Shown piece after piece: positions 7,470-13,376 of a DNA stretch of 13,376 bases. The notes under the pieces are model-generated. The model had not been told where the DNA came from. It did not search any database and saw only the letters and a program-made list of their open reading frames with translations. Both the position numbers and the translations under genes were made by a program. This DNA is from Caldifarciminota bacterium. GTDB taxonomy: Bacteria > Hydrothermota > Hydrothermia > B15-G9. Position 1 is the first letter of the stretch. Every line of letters begins with the position of its first letter. The DNA lies in assembly GCA_027064565.1 (NCBI GenBank), contig JAMOPK010000175.1:1-13376 (forward strand). The letters are read 5' to 3'.

Positions 7470-8557
7470 ACATTCGGCTCAAGATAATCGACAGATACGT
7501 CCTCCGTGAGTTCATCAAATACCTCCTGCTTTTCCTGGTAGGCGTGATTTTCATCTTCATAATCGTCAACTTCTTCGAGCAGGTGGACAAATTTGTCGCA
7601 AAGAAGGCCTCTCTTGAGAGCATCGCAAAGTATTACGCCTACCAGATACCTTATCTGTTCAACCTGCTCCTCCCTGTGGCCGAGCTTCTGGCGGTGTTTT
7701 TCGCCATAGGCGACATGGCAAGGAACTTCGAACTGATCGCCATCAAGGCCGCCGGAGTGGACATCTACCGCATCTTCGTGCCGATACTCATGGCCGGGCT
7801 TTTTAACTCCGGGCTGGCGTTCTGGGTCGGCGGATACGTGTCCGGCGAGGGCATGAGAAAGGCATTTGAGACGAGGATGGTGGAGATCGAAAAAAGGAAC
7901 TACTCGCTCCACAGGACATTTGCGAGGAACCTATCGTTTCTGGGCCGGGGCGGTCGGCTGTTCTTTTTCGGCACCATCAACGCCCTGTCCAACACCGTCA
8001 GCAACGTGGTGATCATGGATTTCAGGGGTGACAGCGTGGTCAGACGCATCGATGCCCGTTCGGGCAGGTTCAAGGATGGGGTCTGGACGTTTTACTACGT
8101 CGTCGAAAGGCGGTTCGTGGGGGATTCCGTCATCGTGGAGACGTATTCGCAAAGGAAGTATCCGGAGATCAAGGAAAAGCCCTTTGAGTTTTTGAAAGTG
8201 AGCCGTGAGCTTCAGGAGATGTCGATCCCGCAGCTCTACGCTCATCGGAAGGCGTTGAGGGAGGCCGGACTCGACTGCGCCGGGGTCGATACGGAGATAC
8301 ACTTCCGTTTCGCCTTCCCGTTCATAAACTTCGTCATCCTGTTTTTCGCCCTGCCACTTGCTTCGTCGCTCAGGGGGCACGGTAAGGCCTACGGGTTTGG
8401 GCTGGCCGTTTCCCTCGCCTTCGTCTACTGGAACCTGATCCAGATTTTCAAGGTTCTGGGCCAGACCGGTGAGCTGTCCCCGTTCCTTGCGGCATGGATT
8501 CCCAACGCCATTTTTCTCGTGACAGGGTTCATCGCCAACCTCAGGGTGCAGAGATGA
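7466..8557 (+). CDS. lptG: LptF/LptG-family lipopolysaccharide export permease, LptG-like
   Basis: This inner-membrane subunit of the Lpt ABC transporter should work with LptB ATPase to pull lipopolysaccharide from the inner membrane towards the LptC/LptA bridge. It has 363 residues, the usual size. Three N-terminal membrane helices lie at about 16-37, 62-82 and 101-123. A soluble periplasmic beta-jellyroll region spans about 130-275, and three C-terminal helices lie at about 283-303, 308-328 and 338-357. The N-terminus IDRYVLREF and the segment IVNFFEQVDKF resemble LptG (LDRYI, IIKFVDQ) more than LptF. The block NFELIAIKAAGVDIYRI is the family's conserved cytoplasmic coupling region. The ATG overlaps the rlmI stop (ATGA) and lacks a clear Shine-Dalgarno, so translation is probably coupled. 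Its usual partner gene is not adjacent. The stop lies seven bases from the stop of the convergent kinase-helicase gene. Confidence 0.9.
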   Translation: MNIRLKIIDRYVLREFIKYLLLFLVGVIFIFIIVNFFEQVDKFVAKKASLESIAKYYAYQIPYLFNLLLPVAELLAVFFAIGDMARNFELIAIKAAGVDIYRIFVPILMAGLFNSGLAFWVGGYVSGEGMRKAFETRMVEIEKRNYSLHRTFARNLSFLGRGGRLFFFGTINALSNTVSNVVIMDFRGDSVVRRIDARSGRFKDGVWTFYYVVERRFVGDSVIVETYSQRKYPEIKEKPFEFLKVSRELQEMSIPQLYAHRKALREAGLDCAGVDTEIHFRFAFPFINFVILFFALPLASSLRGHGKAYGFGLAVSLAFVYWNLIQIFKVLGQTGELSPFLAAWIPNAIFLVTGFIANLRVQR

Positions 8558-8564
8558 CCGACCG

Positions 8565-11258
8565 TCATTCCCTGACATACATCTCGTAGAGGAAACGGGA
8601 GGGTTCCTGATACCGCCTGAATCGGCGTTTGGGATATGTGATGTAAAGCCTTTCGAGCGCCCTTGTCACCGCCACAAAGCAAAGCCGCCGTTCCTCCTCC
8701 AGCTGCGCAGGCTCGGCTATCGACCTGCTGGACGGGAAAATCCCTTCCGCCATCCCGACGAGAAAGACTATGGGGAATTCCAGTCCCTTCGCCGAATGGA
8801 TGCTCATGATCTGCACGCCGCCGGTGGATTGAGAATGGTATCCTAACTCCTTCGATATGGCCACATGCGACAGGAACTGCCTGATGCCGCCCCGGCCGAA
8901 AGAACCGGCAATGTTCAGGAGTTCGAGGATGTATTCCTGCTCCATTTCCTTCGATGTGCTGGTGCTTTTGCCCAGCTTCTCAAGGTAGCCCGAAAGCCCA
9001 AAGACCTCCTCAAGGAAATCTGAGGGCGACATCACCTCCGTCTCGCCACGCCTCTGGAGCAACAGCTCCCAGAACCTTTTGAGCAGCTCGAGTTTATCGG
9101 GCGGCAGGGTTTTCGAGAACGTGGGGCGCCCTGTCTTATCGAAATACTTAACGGCGGCCGATGCCTCTTTCTTCGAGAAACCAAGGAACCTGCGCAGAAC
9201 GCCCGACAGGGAGGCTTTGTCCCCCTCACCGATCAGGAGTCTCAGCAGTCCGACGGCATCCCTGACCTCAGGCCTGTCCCAGAATCCACCGCTGCCGGGC
9301 AGGTTGTAGGGGATATGTTTTCTCGAAAACGTGTCCTCAAACGCCCTCGAATAGCTGTTCATGCGCATTATGACGGCCATGTCCTCGAACGCAATTCCAG
9401 ATTCGTGCTCCTTCAAAATCCTGTCGGCGACATAGGCGGCCTCGTCGGACTCGTCCGAGGCGGCGTAGAACACCACAGGGTTCTCGATGTGCCTCTCCCT
9501 GTGCGGGACGATGACCTTTTTAATCCTCGATGTGTTGTGGGAGATGAGGGTCTCAGCAAGGTTGATGATTTCAGCCGGTGAGCGGAAGTTCCTCGTCAGC
9601 CTCAACTCGACAACATCGGGAAAATCCTCCTTGAGCCTGTAAAGGTAGTCCTTTGAAGCGCCCCTGAAACCATAAATCGACTGATCGTCGTCGCCGGTGA
9701 CGTAGAGGGAAGTCCTCTGAACGCCCTTCTCGTCCATGGTCAGGAACCTTATGAGCTGATACTGGGCGTGGTTGATGTCCTGAAACTCATCCACAAGGAT
9801 GTGGTCAAACCTCTCAAGGAACATCTCCCGGATGTCCTCATAGCTGAAAAGCAGCCTGATGGCCAGAAATATCATGTCGTCGTAGTCGATAAGCCCGTGT
9901 TCCGTCTTGTAGTCCTCGTATCGCCTGTAAAAAGCTGCAATCGACTGTTGCCATCGGCTCCTTGCGGTCATTGCGTATTTTTCGGGGGTTATGAGCCTGC
10001 TTTTGGCGAGGCTGACCTCACGCAGCATCCCCTTCAACCGGTTGATGTTGGTCTGGCCGGTTATCGAGACGGCTATTTTGAGTGCTTCATCCCGGCCGAT
10101 TATCACCACGTCTTCGGGCAATCCGAGGCGTTCGGCGCCATAGGATATAATTCTGTGACCCAGAAGATGGAATGTCCCTGTCCACAGGCTTTTCGTCAGC
10201 CCTTCGCCGATCAGGTGTTCGACACGGGCTTTGAGTTCGGAAGCGGCCTTTCCGGTGAAGGTCACCGCAACGATCCTGTCGGCGCTGACTCCCCGCTCGT
10301 CAATCAGGTAGGCTATCCTATGTGCGAGGGTGGTGGTCTTGCCTGTGCCAGCCCCACCGATCAGGAGCACCGTTCGGGCATCTACCCTGACAGCCTCGGC
10401 CTGTTCGTGGGTAAGTCCGCGCAGGGCCTTAGGCTCACCACGTCCGGGCGCCTGAACCTGCAGGAGGACAAGCTCCTGCCCGCGCGCATTGCGGGTCAAC
10501 GCACTGCGGAATTCCGATGCCGAGTGGAACCTCCGTTCAGGGTTGCGATGCAACGCCTTTTTCAGCACATCGAACACCTCCGTCGGCACACCGGGAATCC
10601 TCGAAAGCTTGCCGGACATGATCTTGCGCCTCAATCCGTCCAGGCTTTCGTCGAAGAAAGGCGGACGCCCTGAGAGCATCTCGTAAAGGACAGCCGCAAC
10701 TGACCAGATGTCCGATTCCTGACGAAATTCGCCTTTCCATGACTCCGGTGGCATGTAGATCGGCGTTCCGGCAACCGAGATCGACAGATGTTCGCCTGAA
10801 AAAAAGACCCCAAGCCCGAAGTCCGTGATTTTCGGGATGTTTTCAGGGGTCAGAAGGATATTCTCAGGTTTGATGTCGCGGTGAATCACGCCGTGCGCAT
10901 GGGCGTATTCCAGTCCTGAGAGTATCTGAAGGATGAGCTGGAGCGCCTCGTTCAGCTCCATGGGCGCCTTCTCGTCGATCAACCTGCGGAGCGATGGCCC
11001 ATCAACGTATTCCATGACAAGCACGAGCCGGCCGTCGATGATGTCGGCGTTGTAGAACCGAACGATGTTAGGGTGTTCCAGCGAGGCCAGTAGCCGGGCC
11101 TCGTGCATCAGCATCTCGATGTCCTTCTGCTTCTGGCGGGAGATCTTGAGCGCATACCGTTTCTGTGTGATCGTGTCGTAACCGAGAAAGACATCGGCAA
11201 ATGCACCGCCGCCGATCCAGCTCTCGATTTTATACTTGCCGATCCTATCCCTTATCAT
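8565..11258 (-). CDS. Fused Hanks-type Ser/Thr protein kinase and UvrD/PcrA-type SF1 DNA helicase
   Basis: One uninterrupted 897-residue frame holds two complete enzymes. The kinase domain (about 8-255) has the glycine loop IGGGAFADV (15-23), Lys38, Glu53, catalytic HRDIKPEN (126-133), DFG (146-148) and PPE (170-172), so it should be active. A linker of about 25 residues follows. The helicase (about 280-897) has a Q motif THEQAEAV, Walker A GGAGTGKTTT (301-310), motif Ia TFTGKAASEL, Walker B VDEFQD (489-494), GDDDQSIYGFRG (522-533), TRNFRS (555-560), IMSIHSAKGLEFP (817-829) and VAVTRAL (862-868). It ends soon after motif VI, without the usual UvrD C-terminal extension. There is no membrane segment, so it is cytosolic. 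It probably unwinds DNA in repair, with the kinase acting on the helicase itself or on partners; this is inference. I see no Met, Val(GTG) or Leu(TTG) start in the linker that would give a separate helicase. Base composition looks like rlmI and lptG, which suggests a resident gene. Confidence 0.93.
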   Translation of the reverse strand: MIRDRIGKYKIESWIGGGAFADVFLGYDTITQKRYALKISRQKQKDIEMLMHEARLLASLEHPNIVRFYNADIIDGRLVLVMEYVDGPSLRRLIDEKAPMELNEALQLILQILSGLEYAHAHGVIHRDIKPENILLTPENIPKITDFGLGVFFSGEHLSISVAGTPIYMPPESWKGEFRQESDIWSVAAVLYEMLSGRPPFFDESLDGLRRKIMSGKLSRIPGVPTEVFDVLKKALHRNPERRFHSASEFRSALTRNARGQELVLLQVQAPGRGEPKALRGLTHEQAEAVRVDARTVLLIGGAGTGKTTTLAHRIAYLIDERGVSADRIVAVTFTGKAASELKARVEHLIGEGLTKSLWTGTFHLLGHRIISYGAERLGLPEDVVIIGRDEALKIAVSITGQTNINRLKGMLREVSLAKSRLITPEKYAMTARSRWQQSIAAFYRRYEDYKTEHGLIDYDDMIFLAIRLLFSYEDIREMFLERFDHILVDEFQDINHAQYQLIRFLTMDEKGVQRTSLYVTGDDDQSIYGFRGASKDYLYRLKEDFPDVVELRLTRNFRSPAEIINLAETLISHNTSRIKKVIVPHRERHIENPVVFYAASDESDEAAYVADRILKEHESGIAFEDMAVIMRMNSYSRAFEDTFSRKHIPYNLPGSGGFWDRPEVRDAVGLLRLLIGEGDKASLSGVLRRFLGFSKKEASAAVKYFDKTGRPTFSKTLPPDKLELLKRFWELLLQRRGETEVMSPSDFLEEVFGLSGYLEKLGKSTSTSKEMEQEYILELLNIAGSFGRGGIRQFLSHVAISKELGYHSQSTGGVQIMSIHSAKGLEFPIVFLVGMAEGIFPSSRSIAEPAQLEEERRLCFVAVTRALERLYITYPKRRFRRYQEPSRFLYEMYVRE

Positions 11259-11266
11259 GACCTAAC

Positions 11267-11272
11267 AGTTTA
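11267..11272 (-). promoter_or_regulatory. -10-like hexamer TAAACT directly before the kinase-helicase gene
   Basis: On the minus strand TAAACT (11272-11267) lies eight bases before the ATG at 11258. No convincing -35 hexamer is seen at the usual distance. The only purine-rich stretch before the ATG (AGG, 11263-11261) is too close to act as a Shine-Dalgarno. This is the same layout as before the vWA gene and rlmI. Confidence 0.4.
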
Positions 11273-11330
11273 AAGCCACACAAAAATACCCGTTAGCCGA
11301 AAACCGACCTGTTGGCGGCCAGAATAGAGA

Positions 11331-11355
11331 GAACGCCCATCGTGGATGGGCGTTC
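11331..11355 (-). terminator. Hairpin terminator behind infC
   Basis: A perfect 11-bp stem (GAACGCCCATC 11331-11341 with GATGGGCGTTC 11345-11355) closes on a three-base loop, 25 bases after the infC stop codon. On the minus strand it is followed by TCTCTATTCT, a pyrimidine-rich but imperfect U-tract. It most likely ends the thrS-infC transcript, and the next gene has its own promoter-like sequence. Because the U-tract is weak, partial read-through is possible. Confidence 0.7.
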
Positions 11356-11380
11356 ATCGGGTCATGGCATCGATTTACTA

Positions 11381-11929
11381 TCAGCTTTTCTTAACGGTCG
11401 GCCTCAGTATCATGGTCATAAATCGGCCTTCCATCTTGATGGGCACATCCACAGCCGAGATATCGGAGAGCTCGTCGATGATCCGCTTCATGACCTTCTC
11501 TCCCTGTTCCTTGTGGACGATCTCCCGGCCGCGGAACATCATCTTGATACGCACCTTCTTACCATCTTCGAGAAACTCGCGCATCTTACGAAGCTTGACC
11601 TGCAGGTCATGGTCATCGATACGCGGACGCACGCTGATGTCCTTGACTTCGCCTCCGGATTTCTGCTTCTTGCTTTTCTTTTTCATCTCGTATTTGAACT
11701 TTCCGTAGTCCATGATCCTGACAACCGGCGGTCTCTCGTTGGGAGCGACCTCAACCAGGTCGAGATTCTGGGAATAGGCCAGCTCAAGTGCATCGCGGGT
11801 CCTCATGATTCCAAGCTGTTTTCCGTCAGGGCCTACAACCCTGACCTCTGGCACACGGATCCTCTCATTGACCCTGTATTTTTCCCTATCCCTTCTGGGA
11901 CGACGTGGATAAAAATGACGACTCGGCAT
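11381..11929 (-). CDS. infC: Translation initiation factor IF-3
   Basis: IF-3 binds the 30S subunit, prevents early 50S joining and checks start-codon and initiator-tRNA pairing. The protein has 182 residues, normal for the family. The N-domain starts at YRVNERIRVPEVRVV (18-32) and contains LGIMRTRDALELAYSQNLDLVEVAP, followed by the signature RIMDYGKFKYE (71-81). A Lys-rich linker (83-90) leads to the C-domain (about 95-178) with KDISVRPRIDDHDLQVK. The first 17 residues are an Arg-rich extension. The ATG at 11929 lies one base after the thrS stop. A GGAGG (11945-11949) sits 15 bases upstream, too far for ideal use, and no alternative ATT, ATC, GTG or TTG start lies in frame between them, so reinitiation after thrS is likely. 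The thrS-infC order is the common bacterial one, but rpmI and rplT do not follow. Confidence 0.97.
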   Translation of the reverse strand: MPSRHFYPRRPRRDREKYRVNERIRVPEVRVVGPDGKQLGIMRTRDALELAYSQNLDLVEVAPNERPPVVRIMDYGKFKYEMKKKSKKQKSGGEVKDISVRPRIDDHDLQVKLRKMREFLEDGKKVRIKMMFRGREIVHKEQGEKVMKRIIDELSDISAVDVPIKMEGRFMTMILRPTVKKS

Positions 11930-11930
11930 G

Positions 11931-13376
11931 TTAGTTAGATAAAACCTCCTCTTTGAACCTGTTTATTATCTCCTCTATCGGAAAAGAACCGAGGTCCCCC
12001 TCACCGTGCTTCCTCAAAGAAACGGTGCCGGCCTCCTTCTCCCTGCGCCCGACGATGAGCATGTAAGGCACCTTGCGCCTCTCGGCCTCCGAAATCTTGT
12101 AGCCGATCTTTTCGTTCCTGAGGTCGGACTCCACACGGAAACCAGCTTCCCTCAATCTGGCCTCGATCTCCTTAGCATAATCGGCCTGCTCGTCGGTTAT
12201 CGGCATCACTATGGCCTGAACAGGTGCAAGCCACATGGGGAAATTCCCGGCGTAATGCTCAATCAGCACGCCGAAGAACCTTTCGATGGAGCCTAACAGC
12301 GCTCTGTGGATCATGTAGGGCCGCTTGTCTTTCCCGTCCCGGTCACGGTAAGTGACGTCGAACCGCTCCGGCAGGTTGAAATCGAACTGGATGGTGGAGC
12401 ATTGCCATTCCCTGCCAATGGCATCCTTGATCTTGATGTCGATTTTCGGCCCGTAGAACGCACCGCCTCCCTCATCGACGTCATAGGGCAGCTTGAGCTG
12501 TTCAACCGCTTTGATGAGGGAATTCGTGGCTAACTCCCACATCTCATCGTTCCCGACGTATTTCTCCGGCCGGGTGGAAACGTAGATGTTGAAGTCCTCG
12601 AATCCAAACCTCCTGAGCATGTAAAATGCGAGGTCGAGCACCCCGAGGATTTCGTCCTCGACCTGTTCCGGCGTAGCAAAGATGTGGGCATCGTCCTGAG
12701 TGAACCCCCTGACACGCATGAGGCCATGAAGCACCCCGGAACGCTCATAACGGTAAACCGTGCCAAGTTCAGCCATCCTGAGAGGCAAATCCCGATAGCT
12801 TCTGAGCTTTGACTTGTAGATGTAGATGTGGAACGGGCAGTTCATCGGCTTAATGAAATACTCCTCCTCGTCGATCTTCATCGGGGCATACATGTTTTCG
12901 CGGTAGAAATCTAAGTGTCCGGAGGTCTTCCAGAGGTGAGAGCGCCCGATGTGGGGTGTATAGACCAGTTTGTATCCGCGTTTCAGGTGTTCGTCCACCC
13001 AGAACCTTTCGATCAGGTGCCTTATCATCGCCCCGTTGGGATGCCACAGGATCAGGCCGGGGCCTATCTCGTTGTTAACGGAGAAGAGGTCCAATTCCTT
13101 GCCCAGTTTGCGGTGGTCTCTGCGCTTTGCCTCCTCGATGCGATGAAGATACTCCTCCAGCATGGCCTTCTTGGGGAAAGAAATCCCATAAATCCTCTGG
13201 AGCACAGGGCCACGTTCATCGCCCCGCCAGTAGGCGGATGATGAATGCAGCACCTTAAACTGCTTCACATAGCCGGTTGACGGCAGGTGCGGGCCTCGAC
13301 AGAGGTCAACAAAATCGCCCTGCCAGTAAACGGATACCGTGTCATCCTCGATCTCATTTATGAGTTCGATCTTATA
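11931..13376 (-). CDS. thrS: Threonyl-tRNA synthetase, 5' end cut by the right edge
   Basis: This enzyme charges tRNA-Thr with threonine using ATP and edits mischarged serine. The last 482 codons, including the stop, lie in the window. The frame is open to base 13376, so the GTG at 13268 is internal and not a start. The visible part begins in the N2 editing domain (DLCRGPHLPSTG at visible residues 24-35). The class II catalytic core follows, with Zn ligands Cys180, His231 and His357 of the visible part; their spacings of 51 and 126 are identical to E. coli Cys334/His385/His511. Motif 2 is around MRVRGFTQDDAH, motif 3 is LLGSIERFFG, and the C-terminal anticodon-binding domain ends in LSN. By that alignment about 150 N-terminal residues (TGS domain and the HxxxH editing motif) lie outside. 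The gene precedes infC by one base in the same operon. Confidence 0.97.
   Translation of the reverse strand, partial: YKIELINEIEDDTVSVYWQGDFVDLCRGPHLPSTGYVKQFKVLHSSSAYWRGDERGPVLQRIYGISFPKKAMLEEYLHRIEEAKRRDHRKLGKELDLFSVNNEIGPGLILWHPNGAMIRHLIERFWVDEHLKRGYKLVYTPHIGRSHLWKTSGHLDFYRENMYAPMKIDEEEYFIKPMNCPFHIYIYKSKLRSYRDLPLRMAELGTVYRYERSGVLHGLMRVRGFTQDDAHIFATPEQVEDEILGVLDLAFYMLRRFGFEDFNIYVSTRPEKYVGNDEMWELATNSLIKAVEQLKLPYDVDEGGGAFYGPKIDIKIKDAIGREWQCSTIQFDFNLPERFDVTYRDRDGKDKRPYMIHRALLGSIERFFGVLIEHYAGNFPMWLAPVQAIVMPITDEQADYAKEIEARLREAGFRVESDLRNEKIGYKISEAERRKVPYMLIVGRREKEAGTVSLRKHGEGDLGSFPIEEIINRFKEEVLSN

Noticed and set aside
9768..10673. A 301-codon open frame on the plus strand opposite the kinase-helicase gene
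   Set aside because: It lies wholly antisense to a gene whose motifs are unambiguous, has no recognisable domain, and is typical of a shadow frame in GC-richer coding DNA.
11381..11938. Plus-strand open frames opposite infC
   Set aside because: They are antisense to an unmistakable infC gene and show no protein family features.
13266..13268. GTG as the start of thrS
   Set aside because: The frame continues upstream with clear ThrS sequence (DLCRGPHLPSTG), so the GTG is an internal valine codon.

Overview
The window (about 13.4 kb) looks like chromosomal DNA of an uncultivated or little-studied diderm bacterium. The housekeeping genes thrS, infC and rlmI are bacterial in type, and an LptF/LptG permease implies a lipopolysaccharide-type outer membrane. 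No marker here fixes the phylum. There is no phage, transposase, CRISPR array, tRNA or rRNA.

Left part (1-5772, minus strand): a three-gene operon running right to left. The first gene encodes a secreted, membrane-anchored von Willebrand A (vWA) protein with a degenerate FHA-like cytoplasmic tail. The second encodes a 1014-residue tubulin/FtsZ-like protein with a long helical C-terminal part. The third is an unrecognised gene that runs off the left edge and overlaps the second by ATGA. The pairing of a large FtsZ-like protein with a vWA protein matches, as far as I recall, a predicted membrane-remodelling system described from comparative genomics (Makarova and Koonin, FtsZl families). To my knowledge it has little or no experimental characterisation. 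The vWA gene is visibly more AT-rich than the rest of the window.

Middle (5773-6296): a divergent intergenic region of about 520 bases with an imperfect 28-base inverted repeat and a promoter-like sequence at each end.

Right of that (6297-8557, plus strand): rlmI (23S rRNA cytosine methyltransferase) overlaps an lptG-like permease gene by four bases.

From 8565 to the right edge all genes are on the minus strand. An 897-residue protein joins an apparently active Hanks-type Ser/Thr kinase to a UvrD/PcrA-type SF1 helicase in one reading frame. Beyond it come infC, with a terminator-like hairpin behind it, and thrS, which is cut by the right edge.

The main points of interest are the kinase-helicase fusion and the vWA/FtsZ-like/unknown operon. 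A third is that all three genes whose upstream region is visible and non-coding (vWA, rlmI, kinase-helicase) carry a TANNNT hexamer 8-9 bases before the ATG and no usable Shine-Dalgarno, which suggests leaderless transcripts.
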